Shown: positions 24,500-33,066 of the stretch, in pieces
Numbering within the stretch: position 1 is the stretch's first letter
Layout of the letters: the number at the start of each line of letters is the position of its first letter
Assembly: GCA_964483405.1 (NCBI GenBank)
Contig: CAZABC010000007.1
Span: 23,282-87,281, forward strand
Direction of reading: 5' to 3'
DNA from: CAZABC01 sp964483405
Lineage (GTDB): Bacteria; Chloroflexota; Limnocylindria; Limnocylindrales; CSP1-4
Length of the DNA: 64,000 bases
Program-made: the position numbers and the translations under genes
Notes under the pieces: generated by a model
What the model was told of the DNA's origin: nothing
What the model saw: the letters and a program-made list of their open reading frames with translations, nothing else
Databases searched by the model: none

Positions 24500-25240
24500 C
24501 CCCCGCTCGACCTCGGCGATGCGCGCCTGCTGGTCCTCACCGGGGCCGGCATCTCCGCCGAGAGCGGCCTGGCGACGTTCCGCGGCGCCGGCGGGCTGTG
24601 GGAGGGCCAGCGCGTCGAGGACGTCGCGACGCCGATGGGCTTCGCCGCCGACCCGGCGCTCGTGTGGCGCTTCTACAGCGCCCGGCGCGACGCGGCCGAG
24701 GCGGCGTCGCCCAACGCGGCCCACCTGGCGCTGGCGGCGGCCGAGGAGCGGCTCGGCGAGCGGTTCCTGCTCGCGACCCAGAACGTCGACGGGCTCCACG
24801 GCCGGGCGGGCAGCCGCCGGCTCCTCGAGATCCACGGCTCGCTCTTCCGGACGCGCTGCAGCCGCTGCGCGCTCGCCCCGTTCGAGGACCGGTCGCGCCA
24901 CCCGGCCCCGCCGCTCCCGACCTGCGACGCCTGCGCCGATCGCGGACGGACGGCATACCTGCGACCCGACATCGTCTGGTTCGGGGAGGGGCTCGACCCG
25001 GCCGTCCTCGATGCGGTCGAGACCTTCATCGTGGCCGGCCCCGGGCGACGGCTGGTGTTCCTGGCCGTCGGGACGTCCGGGCGGGTCTGGCCGGCGGCCG
25101 GCTTCGTCCACGCTGCGGCGGGGGTGGGCGGCGAGACGTGGCTGGTCAACCTCGACCCGACCGAGGGCGACGCCGACTTCGACCGAGTGGTCCACGGCGC
25201 CGCCGGTGGGATCCTGCCGACGCTGCTCGGGGTCGGCTGA
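24500..25240 (+). CDS. Sir2 family NAD-dependent deacetylase (start unresolved)
   Basis: Sirtuin signatures are complete: VLTGAGISAESGLATFRG, ATQNVDGLHGRAGSR, the HGSLFRTRCSRC and TCDAC zinc-ribbon cysteines, LRPDIVWFGEGL, VGTSGRVWPAAG and VNLDPTEG. It removes acyl groups from lysines with NAD+. The frame is open back through the tRNA-Gly to 24389, but between the tRNA 3' end (24497) and GAGIS there is no in-frame ATG, GTG or TTG. Only CTG at 24527 and 24530 occur, and a TTG lies inside the tRNA D-loop. The coordinate given is the first complete codon after the tRNA, not a proven start. The real start may be CTG, or the gene may be co-transcribed with and processed from the tRNA. Confidence 0.8.
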   Translation, partial: PPLDLGDARLLVLTGAGISAESGLATFRGAGGLWEGQRVEDVATPMGFAADPALVWRFYSARRDAAEAASPNAAHLALAAAEERLGERFLLATQNVDGLHGRAGSRRLLEIHGSLFRTRCSRCALAPFEDRSRHPAPPLPTCDACADRGRTAYLRPDIVWFGEGLDPAVLDAVETFIVAGPGRRLVFLAVGTSGRVWPAAGFVHAAAGVGGETWLVNLDPTEGDADFDRVVHGAAGGILPTLLGVG

Positions 25241-25262
25241 CCGGATCCCGGCTCCGAGACGC

Positions 25263-25295
25263 CGAACGCGGCCCGGTCGATGCGGGCCGCGTTCG
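25263..25295. terminator. Strong 13-bp hairpin between convergent genes
   Basis: CGAACGCGGCCCG (25263-25275) pairs perfectly with CGGGCCGCGTTCG (25283-25295) around a 7-nt loop. It lies between the sirtuin gene and the converging membrane-protein gene. There is no U-tract. It is probably a bidirectional terminator. Confidence 0.65.
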
Positions 25296-25334
25296 TGGTC
25301 GGGCGAGGCCGGCCTGCTCGGGCCAGGGCGGCGA

Positions 25335-25760
25335 TCAGGCCCGGCCGAAGGCCGACTTCACCGCGGGCGTGTTCAGGTAGTAGAGGATCACGCCGGCGAT
25401 CGCCAGCGGGATGATGCTCGAGACGAGGCTGCCGGCGATGTCGCCAGAGGCGACGGCCGTGATGACCGTCCAGACGATGCTGAACAGGGCGAGGAGGATG
25501 CCGAGAGCCCAGCCCCAGGGCTTCAGCGTCCACCCGCCGTAGGCGAAGCCGAGGTAGGCGATCGCCTGGGCGAGGGTGACGATCCCGAAGATGAAGGCGA
25601 GACCGCCGAGGGCCGCGCCCTCGGTGCCGCCGACCATGCCCCCGAGCAGGGCGCCGCCGGCGATGAGGCCGAGGCCGGCGATGAAGCTGAAGATCCCGCC
25701 GATCAGGGCGAGGACGGCGAGGATGGTGACGCCCATCGGGCGTGCGGCACTGCTGTTCAC
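25335..25760 (-). CDS. Small four-helix membrane protein
   Basis: 141 residues from GTG 25760, which has SD CGGAGGG about 11 nt upstream; an in-frame ATG 24 nt inside is the alternative. Four hydrophobic segments are visible: GVTILAVLALIGGIFSFIAGLGLIAG, a GLAFIFGIVTLAQAIAYL segment, WGWALGILLALFSIVWTVITAV and SSIIPLAIAGVILYYL. The C-terminus LNTPAVKSAFGRA is polar. I recognise no enzymatic motif; it resembles the many short DUF-type membrane proteins of Chloroflexota and Actinobacteria. A TACACT hexamer at 25910-25915 (minus) could start a leader of about 140 nt. Region 25761-25980 otherwise holds no gene. Confidence 0.65.
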   Translation of the reverse strand: MNSSAARPMGVTILAVLALIGGIFSFIAGLGLIAGGALLGGMVGGTEGAALGGLAFIFGIVTLAQAIAYLGFAYGGWTLKPWGWALGILLALFSIVWTVITAVASGDIAGSLVSSIIPLAIAGVILYYLNTPAVKSAFGRA

Positions 25761-25909
25761 GAGACGCGATCCCTCCGAGTCGATGAAGCGCCCCGGCCTC
25801 CTCCGCCGGTCGGCGCTGGACGATCCCTCAGTCGCCGGCGGACGGCCGGCGGGGCGTGGTGCTCGGTCGGGCGATAGGGGCGATCTCGGTGCGTGCTGCC
25901 GTCGGGGGC

Positions 25910-25915
25910 AGTGTA
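25910..25915 (-). promoter_or_regulatory. Possible -10 hexamer TACACT
   Basis: TACACT on the minus strand about 150 nt upstream of the GTG at 25760. If used, it gives that gene a long leader with an SD. Tentative. Confidence 0.25.
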
Positions 25916-25980
25916 TGCGCGGTGCGCAAGCCCTCCGGCCGTGCTCGGTCGCCGCCCGGCGGGTCCGCCGGGGCGCCGGA

Positions 25981-27168
<1,188 letters not shown>

Positions 27169-27177
27169 CGTCGGGGG

Positions 27178-27183
27178 ACTCTA
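27178..27183 (-). promoter_or_regulatory. -10 hexamer TAGAGT (galK)
   Basis: On the minus strand TAGAGT, 9 nt, ATG 27168, no SD; a near-leaderless message is expected. Confidence 0.45.
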
Positions 27184-27310
27184 CCCGACCCGCCGCGTCG
27201 GCGACGGCCGGGCGGGCGGCGACCGTCGACCCGTGCCGACGCGCGTCGTCGAAACGCGATCGCAACCGCGCGACACCCCCGTCGGCCTCGACCGGCGGCC
27301 CGCCGAGGGC

Positions 27311-27316
27311 TAGCGT
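27311..27316 (+). promoter_or_regulatory. -10 hexamer TAGCGT (75-residue gene)
   Basis: TAGCGT is followed by 6 nt and an ATG (27323) that opens an Arg/Pro-rich, probably non-coding frame. The likely purpose is a transcript whose ~58-nt leader ends in SD GAGGA before ATG 27381. Confidence 0.4.
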
Positions 27317-27380
27317 CGCTCGATGATGGGCGAGCGTCACCGCTCGACGCCGCCCGGCTCCGCCGCTCCGAGGACCCGCC

Positions 27381-27608
27381 ATGACCGACCTGACCATCGG
27401 CTCCTACGCCGACCCGCTCGACCACGACGGACCCGCCACCTGCGCCGCCTGCGGCTGCCGCCTCCAGGCCGTCGGCCCGGTCGACGCGATGGTCTTCGTC
27501 CACTTCGGGGCGCTCGGCGGCAAGGACGCTCGCGGCTGCCGCGTCGCCTGCGCCGAGCTCACCCACGACTGGACCGGCCGGCCGATCCCGGGCGCGGCCG
27601 TCGCCTGA
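27381..27608 (+). CDS. 75-residue Cys-containing protein of unknown function
   Basis: The start MTDLTIGSYADPLDHDGPATC has GAGGA 8 nt upstream. A CAACGC cluster near residue 21 and a later CRVAC could together form a small zinc site (C-x2-C ... C-x3-C). No membrane segment or signal is seen. Codon usage matches the neighbours. I do not recognise the family. The stop codon lies in the stem of a hairpin shared with the converging response regulator gene. Confidence 0.6.
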   Translation: MTDLTIGSYADPLDHDGPATCAACGCRLQAVGPVDAMVFVHFGALGGKDARGCRVACAELTHDWTGRPIPGAAVA

Positions 27609-27624
27609 CGGCGCCCCGTCAGGC
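27603..27624. terminator. Bidirectional hairpin containing both stop codons
   Basis: GCCTGACGG (27603-27611) pairs perfectly with CCGTCAGGC (27616-27624). The TGA of the + strand gene (27606-27608) and the TGA of the - strand gene (27619-27621) sit opposite each other in the stem. The two genes end only 10 bp apart. Confidence 0.6.
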
Positions 27625-28317
27625 GCCCGTGTCGATCCGATAGCCGGCGCCGCGGACCGCGACGATCGCCGGACCGCCGGCTGCCTCGAGCTTCGAGCGC
27701 AGCCGGGTCAGGTGCGGCTTCAGCCAGGTGACGTCGGGGTCCGGCTCGGTCGGCCAGCCGGCCCTCGCCAGCCGGACGTGCGGCACGACGTCCCCGCCCG
27801 CGCGGACCATCGCCTCGAGCAGCCGGTACTCGGTCGGCGTGAGCGCGAGGACCGTCTCGCCGACCCGGGCCTCGACCCGGCCGGGGTCGATCGTCAGCGC
27901 GCCGGCGACGAGCGGCCCCGCCGTCCGGGCGGCCGCCGTGCCATCGGTCCGGCGCATGACCGCGTTGATCCGGGCGAGGAGCTCGGCCCGGCCGAACGGC
28001 TTCACGAGGTAGTCGTCCGCTCCGAGCTCGAGCGCGCGGACCTTCGCCGCCTCGGCGCTCTCGCCCGAAACGACGATGATCGGGGTGTCGCCCAGCCCGC
28101 GGACCCGCCCCGTGACCGCGTAGCCGTCCGGCCCCGGCATGGCGAGGTCGAGCAGGACGAGGTCGGGCCGCTCCTCCTCCACCCGGCGCACGGCCGTCAG
28201 CCCGTCGTAGGCGGTGATCACCTGGTGCCCCGCGGTGCCGACGAGCGCCGTGATCGCGCCGACCATGGCCGGGTCGTCGTCGACGACGAGGATCCGCAGG
28301 GGTCGGGTCGGTGGCAT
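27619..28317 (-). CDS. OmpR/PhoB-type response regulator (orphan)
   Basis: 232 residues. The receiver domain has acidic pocket VVDDDP, phospho-acceptor D57 in LVLLDLAMPG, IIVVSGES and K106 in YLVKPFG. The C-terminal winged helix (~135-230) has VLALTPTEYRLLEAMVR, then HLTRLRSKLE and VRGAGYRID, as in OmpR-family DNA-binding domains; the ADPDVTWLKPH segment is a slightly unusual recognition region. The start ATG has SD GGAG 9 nt upstream. No histidine kinase is adjacent, so its partner is elsewhere. It is divergent from the ABC cassette starting at 28488 and could regulate it (inference from position only). Confidence 0.88.
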   Translation of the reverse strand: MPPTRPLRILVVDDDPAMVGAITALVGTAGHQVITAYDGLTAVRRVEEERPDLVLLDLAMPGPDGYAVTGRVRGLGDTPIIVVSGESAEAAKVRALELGADDYLVKPFGRAELLARINAVMRRTDGTAAARTAGPLVAGALTIDPGRVEARVGETVLALTPTEYRLLEAMVRAGGDVVPHVRLARAGWPTEPDPDVTWLKPHLTRLRSKLEAAGGPAIVAVRGAGYRIDTGA

Positions 28318-28386
28318 CGAGCTGGGCTCCGGGTGCGGCGTGGCGAGCGGGGTGTCGCGACGAGGGTACGGCGCCGGACGGTCGAC

Positions 28387-28473
28387 GTGTCGACCGCGGG
28401 CGCGCCCCGGCTCGAGGCGCTCGTCCCGCAGACGATCAACGGCATCGCCGCCGCCCTCCAGACGACCGGCTGA
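28387..28473 (+). CDS. Possible 28-residue ORF upstream of the ABC cassette
   Basis: GTG 28387 to TGA 28471-28473, reading TAGAPRLEALVPQTINGI then AAALQTTG. Codons are G/C-ending and the residue mix (Leu, Val, Ile, Gln, Asn) is unlike the Arg/Pro-rich shadow frames of this genome. It ends 2 nt before the -10 hexamer of the ATPase gene. It has no SD and no clear promoter. It could be a real micropeptide, the remnant of a longer gene, or chance. Confidence 0.25.
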   Translation: MSTAGAPRLEALVPQTINGIAAALQTTG

Positions 28474-28475
28474 CC

Positions 28476-28481
28476 TACCAT
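28476..28481 (+). promoter_or_regulatory. -10 hexamer TACCAT of a leaderless promoter (ABC cassette)
   Basis: TACCAT, gacgcc (6 nt), GTG 28488; no SD. It drives the four-gene ABC operon. Confidence 0.65.
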
Positions 28482-28487
28482 GACGCC

Positions 28488-29399
28488 GTGGCCCTGATCG
28501 CCCTCGACGCCCTGACGAAGCGGTACCCGGGCGTCACCGCCCTCGACTCGCTGACGCTCGAGCTCGAGCCCGGCATCATCGGGCTCGTCGGGGCGAACGG
28601 CGCCGGCAAGAGCACGCTCATCAAGATCCTCCTCGGCCTCGTCCCCCCCACGCGCGGCACGGCGACGGTCATGGACCTCGACGCGGCCCGCGACGGGACC
28701 GCTGTCCGCTCGCTCGTCGGCTACATGCCCGAGCACGACGCGCTGCCGCCGGATCTCTCGGCGACCGAGCTCGTCGCCCATCTCGCGGAGCTCTCGGGCC
28801 TGCCGCGGTCGGCGGCGCGGGAGCGGACCGCCGACGTCCTCCGCCACGTCGGGCTCGACGAGTCCCGATACCGGCCGATCGGCGGCTACTCGACCGGGAT
28901 GCGGCAGCGGGTGATGCTCGCCCAGGCGCTCGTCCACGACCCGCGGCTGCTCCTCCTCGATGAGCCGACGAACGGCCTCGACCCCGCCGGCCGCGACGAG
29001 ATGCTCGACCTCGTCCGGCGGACCGGGACCGACTTCGGGATCGCCGTCGTCGTCGCCTCGCACCTCCTCGGCGAGATCGAGCGGGTCTGCGACTTCCTCG
29101 TCGCGATCGAGGGCGGGCGGCTCCTCCGCGCGGCGCCCCTCGGCTCGTTCACCGAGCGGACCGGCCTCGTCCGGGTCGAGCTCGACGACGACCCCGCGCC
29201 GCTCGTCGAGCGGCTGGCCGCGGCCGGCGTCGTGGCGAAGCGCGACGGCCGCAACGTCCACGTCGCCCTCGCCGACGCGGCCGGCTACGACCTGGTCCGC
29301 GACGCGTGCGCCGATCTCGGTCTCGCCCTCGTCCGGATCGAGCCGGAGCGGCGGACGCTCGAGGACCTCTTCCGCGACGAGCCCGGAGCGGCGGCGTGA
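28488..29399 (+). CDS. ABC transporter ATP-binding protein (export type, 1)
   Basis: 303 residues. Walker A is GANGAGKSTLI, the signature is YSTGMRQRVMLA (replacing LSGGQ), Walker B is LLLLDEPTNGLDP, and the switch is ASHLLGEIERVCD. A ~80-residue C-terminal domain ends in ERRTLEDLF, typical of ATPases for ABC-2 multidrug or bacteriocin-type exporters. It energises the membrane partner that follows. GTG 28488 is set by the leaderless promoter; a much longer upstream frame is spurious. Its stop overlaps the start of the permease (GTGA). Confidence 0.9.
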   Translation: MALIALDALTKRYPGVTALDSLTLELEPGIIGLVGANGAGKSTLIKILLGLVPPTRGTATVMDLDAARDGTAVRSLVGYMPEHDALPPDLSATELVAHLAELSGLPRSAARERTADVLRHVGLDESRYRPIGGYSTGMRQRVMLAQALVHDPRLLLLDEPTNGLDPAGRDEMLDLVRRTGTDFGIAVVVASHLLGEIERVCDFLVAIEGGRLLRAAPLGSFTERTGLVRVELDDDPAPLVERLAAAGVVAKRDGRNVHVALADAAGYDLVRDACADLGLALVRIEPERRTLEDLFRDEPGAAA

Positions 29400-30367
29400 G
29401 CCAGCAGGGTGGCCCGGGCCGGGGTGGTGCCCCGCGGTCCGGGTCCGGCCAGGTCGTGGCGGCCGGGTCGGCCGGGTCGGCCGGCGGCAGCATCTACGAC
29501 CTCGGCTACCGCGGCTACCGCGGACCCAGGCTCGGTCGCCCGCACGCCGTCCGCTCGCTCGGCTGGCAGTCGTTCCGGTCGGCCTGGGGGCTCGGCCGGC
29601 CCGCCCGGGCCAAGGTCGTCCCGATGGGCCTCGCCGCGATCGCGCTGCTGCCGGCGGTCGTCGTCCTCGGCGTCACGGCGATCGCCCGGCAGGCCGGCGC
29701 CGGCGGTGCGCTCGAAGAGGCCGTCCCCATCTCCTACGCGACGTACTACGAGTTCACCGGGCCGCTGCTCGCCCTGTTCACGGCCGCCCAGGCCCCCGAG
29801 CTCGTCGGGCGTGACCTCCGGTACCGGGTCCTGGCGCTGCTCTTCACCCGCGCCTTCCGACGCGAGGACTACGCGGCCGCCAAGCTCGTCGCCCTCGCCG
29901 CGGCGATCGGGCTCGTCCTCCTCGTCCCGCAGGTGATCGTCTTCATCGGGCGCGCCTTCGCGGGCGCTGACATCCTCGCCTCGGTGGGCGACGACCTGCC
30001 GTCGATCGCGCCGGTGCTCGGCCAGGCCGCCCTGACGGCCGCCCTGCTCTCGAGCCTCGGCCTCGCCATCGCCGGGTTCACGCCGCGCCGGGCCTACGCG
30101 ACCGCCGGGATCATCGCCGCGCTCATCGTCCCGCCGATCGCCGCCGCGGTCGCCGTCGAGGTCGCCGGCGAGTCGGTCGCCGGCGTGCTCGCGCTCCTCT
30201 CGCCCTCGGACATCCTCATGCACTCGAACGCGTTCTTCTTCGGCACCCCGCGGATCGGGATGGCCGGCTCCAGCCTGCCCGCCGGGTGGTTCGTCCTCTC
30301 GGGGATCGCGATGGTCATCGCCTGCACCGCCGTCCTGGTCTGGCGGTACCGGCGGGTGGAGCCGTGA
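29396..30367 (+). CDS. ABC-2 type transporter permease (1)
   Basis: 323 residues starting GTG in a GTGA overlap with the preceding ATPase. The first ~50 residues are Gly/Ser-rich, followed by IYDLGYRGYRGPRLGR. Six membrane segments are seen, including GLAAIALLPAVVVLGVTAI, a TYYEFTGPLLALFTAA segment, LVALAAAIGLVLLVPQVIVFI, QAALTAALLSSLGLAI, IIAALIVPPIAAAVAV and FVLSGIAMVIACTAVLVW. This is the layout of ABC-2 permeases. Substrate unknown; drug or lipid export or a bacteriocin-type compound are possible. Confidence 0.82.
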   Translation: MSQQGGPGRGGAPRSGSGQVVAAGSAGSAGGSIYDLGYRGYRGPRLGRPHAVRSLGWQSFRSAWGLGRPARAKVVPMGLAAIALLPAVVVLGVTAIARQAGAGGALEEAVPISYATYYEFTGPLLALFTAAQAPELVGRDLRYRVLALLFTRAFRREDYAAAKLVALAAAIGLVLLVPQVIVFIGRAFAGADILASVGDDLPSIAPVLGQAALTAALLSSLGLAIAGFTPRRAYATAGIIAALIVPPIAAAVAVEVAGESVAGVLALLSPSDILMHSNAFFFGTPRIGMAGSSLPAGWFVLSGIAMVIACTAVLVWRYRRVEP

Positions 30368-31404
30368 CGACCTCGGGCTGGCTCGCGCCCGACGGCTCGC
30401 CGGCGACGCCGACCGGGCCGGCGGCCACGGGCGATGCGGCCGCGGGCGATGCGGCCGGCGCGGACGCCGCCCTCGCCTCGATCCCGCCGGACGCGGCGAT
30501 CCGGGTCGAGCGCGCCTCGCGCTGGTACGGCAACGTCGTGGCGGTCAACGACGTGACCTTCGGGGTCGGCCCCGGGATCACCGGGCTGCTCGGGCCCAAC
30601 GGCGCCGGCAAGAGCACGCTCCTCGGGATGATCGCCGGGACGCTCCGGCCGTCGGCCGGCCGGGTCACCCTGCTCGGCACCCCGGCCTGGCGCAACCCCT
30701 CGGTCTATGCCCGGGTCGGGATCGTGCCCGAGCGCGAGGCGGTGCCGGGGTACCTCACCGGCCGCGCCTTCGCCGAGTACGGCGCCCGGCTCCAGGGCCT
30801 CGCCGACCCGGCCGCGGCCGCGGCCCGGGCGCTCGTGACGGTCGACCTCGAGCCTGCTGCCGACCGGGCGATCGGCACCTACTCGAAGGGGATGCGGCAG
30901 CGGATCAAGCTCGCGGCCGCGCTGGTCCATGACCCGCCCGTGCTCCTGCTCGACGAGCCGTTCAACGGGATGGACCCGCGCCAGCGCCTCCACATGATGG
31001 ATCTCCTCCGGACGATGGCGGCCGCCGGCCGGACGATCCTCTTCAGCTCGCACATCCTCGAGGAGGTCGAGCGGCTGGCCGAGCGGGTCCTCGTCGTCTA
31101 CGCCGGCCGGCTGGCGGCCTCGGGTGACTTCCGCGAGATCCGGCGGCTGATGATCGACCGGCCGCACGCCTTCACGATCCGCTCGTCGGACGACCGGCAC
31201 CTCGCGGCGGCCCTGCTCGCCGATCCGTCGGTCGCCGCGGCCTCGCTCGACGACGGCTGGCTGTCGGTCCGGACGACCGACTTCGCCCGGTTCACCCGGA
31301 TGCTCGCGCCGGCGGCCCGTGCCGCCGGGGTCTCGCTGTACGAGGTCCAGCCGGCCGACGAATCGCTCGAGCGGGTCTTCGCCTACCTGGTGGAGGGCCG
31401 ATGA
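30364..31404 (+). CDS. ABC transporter ATP-binding protein (export type, 2)
   Basis: 346 residues, GTG start in a GTGA overlap. An Ala/Gly-rich N-terminal extension of ~45 residues precedes the ATPase core: Walker A GPNGAGKSTLL, signature YSKGMRQRIKLA, Walker B VLLLDEPFNGMDP, and SSHILEEVERLAE. The C-terminal domain ends in ESLERVFAYLVEG. It is paralogous to the first ATPase of the cassette, so the operon encodes two ATPase/permease pairs, or one heteromeric exporter. Confidence 0.9.
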   Translation: MTTSGWLAPDGSPATPTGPAATGDAAAGDAAGADAALASIPPDAAIRVERASRWYGNVVAVNDVTFGVGPGITGLLGPNGAGKSTLLGMIAGTLRPSAGRVTLLGTPAWRNPSVYARVGIVPEREAVPGYLTGRAFAEYGARLQGLADPAAAAARALVTVDLEPAADRAIGTYSKGMRQRIKLAAALVHDPPVLLLDEPFNGMDPRQRLHMMDLLRTMAAAGRTILFSSHILEEVERLAERVLVVYAGRLAASGDFREIRRLMIDRPHAFTIRSSDDRHLAAALLADPSVAAASLDDGWLSVRTTDFARFTRMLAPAARAAGVSLYEVQPADESLERVFAYLVEGR

Positions 31405-32135
31405 CCGCGACCATCGCCCTCGTCACCCTGCGTGGCCTGTTCGCCCGGCGCCGGATCCTGCTGATGCTCCTCCTCGCGGCGGTGCCGGTCGCCATCGGGC
31501 TGCTCGCCCGACTGCGGGGGCTGCCCGGCGACTCCGCGGAGCGGACGGCCGACATCCTCGAGCTGCTCGTGGTCCGGGCCGTCCTGCCGATCGTCGCCCT
31601 CGTCCTCGGAACGGCGGCGCTCGGTGCCGAGCTCGAGGACGGCACGGCGTTCCACCTCCTGACCCGGCCGGTCGCCCGCTGGCGGATCGCCCTCGGCAAG
31701 GTCGCCGCCGCGGCCCCGACCGCCGCGGCGATCGTCGTCGGGAGCACGCTCGCGACGGGGCTCCTCGTCGGTGGCGAGCGCGGCTCCGCCCCGGTGACCG
31801 TCGCCTTCGCCGTGGCGGTCGCGATCGGCGCGGTCCTGTACGTCCTCCTCTTCGTCGCCCTCAGCGTCTGGACGAGCCGGGCGCTCGTCGTCGGGCTCGC
31901 CTACGTGATCATCTGGGAGGGGACGCTGTCGGGGCTCTTCGAGGGCACCAAGCTCCTCAGCATCCGCGAGTACACGATGGCCTTCGCCGCGGCGCTCTCG
32001 CCCGACGGTCCCATCGACGCGACCGGCGGGCTGGAGGCCTCCACGGCTGCCGTCGCGGCGGTCGTCGTCGCCGTCGTCGCGTTCGGGCTGACCGTGCGCC
32101 GGCTTGGCCGGATCGAGTTCGCGAGCGGCGACTGA
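31401..32135 (+). CDS. ABC-2 type transporter permease (2)
   Basis: 244 residues, start in an ATGA overlap with the second ATPase. About six hydrophobic segments (ILLMLLLAAVPVAIGLLARL, VLPIVALVLGTAALGAEL, APTAAAIVVGSTLATGLLV, TVAFAVAVAIGAVLYVLLFVALSV, LVVGLAYVIIWE, AVAAVVVAVVAFGLTV). ELEDGTAFHLLTRPVARWRIALGK is the usual cytoplasmic segment of ABC-2 permeases after the second helix. It is the last gene of the cassette. A hairpin follows the stop. Confidence 0.82.
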   Translation: MTATIALVTLRGLFARRRILLMLLLAAVPVAIGLLARLRGLPGDSAERTADILELLVVRAVLPIVALVLGTAALGAELEDGTAFHLLTRPVARWRIALGKVAAAAPTAAAIVVGSTLATGLLVGGERGSAPVTVAFAVAVAIGAVLYVLLFVALSVWTSRALVVGLAYVIIWEGTLSGLFEGTKLLSIREYTMAFAAALSPDGPIDATGGLEASTAAVAAVVVAVVAFGLTVRRLGRIEFASGD

Positions 32136-32139
32136 TCCG

Positions 32140-32159
32140 CGGGCCGGGGCGCCGGCCCG
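32140..32159. terminator. Hairpin between convergent ABC cassette and cbiO
   Basis: CGGGCCGG-GGCG-CCGGCCCG is a perfect 8-bp stem with a tetraloop, in the 31-bp convergent gap. Confidence 0.55.
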
Positions 32160-32166
32160 GTGCGGC

Positions 32167-33066
32167 CTACGGTCGCTCGAGCCCGTGCGCCTCGAGCAGC
32201 GCGTCGTCCGTGAGGATCGCGGAGGTCGGTCCGTCGGCCACGACCCGCCCATCGTCCATGACGACCACCCGCGGGAAGACCTCGGCGACGAGCCGCATGT
32301 CGTGGGTGGACACGAGCTGTGTCTGCGGCAGCGAGCGGAGGAGCGCGATGAGCTCGCGCCGGCCGCGCGGGTCGAGCCCCGCCGACGGCTCGTCGAACAC
32401 GAGGACGCTCGGGTCCATCGAGAGGACGGTCGCGAGGGCGACCCGCTTCCGCTGCCCGAGCGACATCCGGTGCGGGATCCGGCGCTCGAATCCGGCCATC
32501 CCGACGGCCGCCAGCGCCCGCTCGACGCGGGCGTGGATCTCCTCGGCCGGGGCGCCCATGTGGATCGGCCCGAAGGCGACGTCCTCGAAGACGGTCGGGC
32601 TGAAGAGCTGGTCGTCAGGGTCCTGGAAGACGAGCCCGACCGCCGCCCGGATCGCCCGGACCGTCTTGCGGTCGACGACGGTCCCGCCGATCGAGACCCG
32701 CCCGTGAGCGGCGGTCAGGATGCCGTTGAGGTGGAGCATCAGGGTGCTCTTGCCGGCGCCGTTCGGCCCGACGAGCGCGACCCGCTCGCCGCGCCCGATC
32801 CGGAGGTCGACGCCGCGGAGCGCCTCGAACCCGTCGGGGTAGGCGAAGTGGAGATGTTCCACCTCGACCCACCGGTCGGCGACGTCGGCCGGGGGCTCGA
32901 CCGGGGCGGTGACCTGGCCCGGCAGGTGGGCGTGGGGGTGCGTGTGCGGGCCTGCGCCCGGATGGACGTGGTCGTGGTCGTGGAGCGGTGGCCGGCCGCT
33001 CGCGGTCGCGCTCGTGCCCGCGTCCGCCGCCGCCCCCGGGCCCGTGGTCACCCGCTCGTCGCTCAT
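32167..33066 (-). CDS. cbiO: Co/Ni ECF transporter ATPase with His-rich N-terminus
   Basis: 299 residues. The ATPase core (from ~68) has Walker A VGPNGAGKSTLMLHLNG, FQDPDDQLFSPTVFEDVAFGP (Q-loop, diagnostic of CbiO/EcfA), signature MSLGQRKRVALA, Walker B VLVFDEPSAGLDP and STHDMRL. The first ~65 residues are an extension rich in His (DHDHVHPG, HTHPHAHLPG), a plausible Ni2+/Co2+ binding tract that standard CbiO proteins lack. ATG 33066 overlaps the cbiQ stop (ATGA). It is the final gene of the cbiM-PDGLE-cbiQ-cbiO operon. Confidence 0.92.
   Translation of the reverse strand: MSDERVTTGPGAAADAGTSATASGRPPLHDHDHVHPGAGPHTHPHAHLPGQVTAPVEPPADVADRWVEVEHLHFAYPDGFEALRGVDLRIGRGERVALVGPNGAGKSTLMLHLNGILTAAHGRVSIGGTVVDRKTVRAIRAAVGLVFQDPDDQLFSPTVFEDVAFGPIHMGAPAEEIHARVERALAAVGMAGFERRIPHRMSLGQRKRVALATVLSMDPSVLVFDEPSAGLDPRGRRELIALLRSLPQTQLVSTHDMRLVAEVFPRVVVMDDGRVVADGPTSAILTDDALLEAHGLERP

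Noticed and set aside
27323..27643. Frame starting at the ATG that follows TAGCGT by 6 nt
   Set aside because: The leaderless geometry fits, but the translation is almost pure Arg/Pro/Gly and overlaps the better 75-residue frame with an SD. The hexamer is kept as a promoter only.
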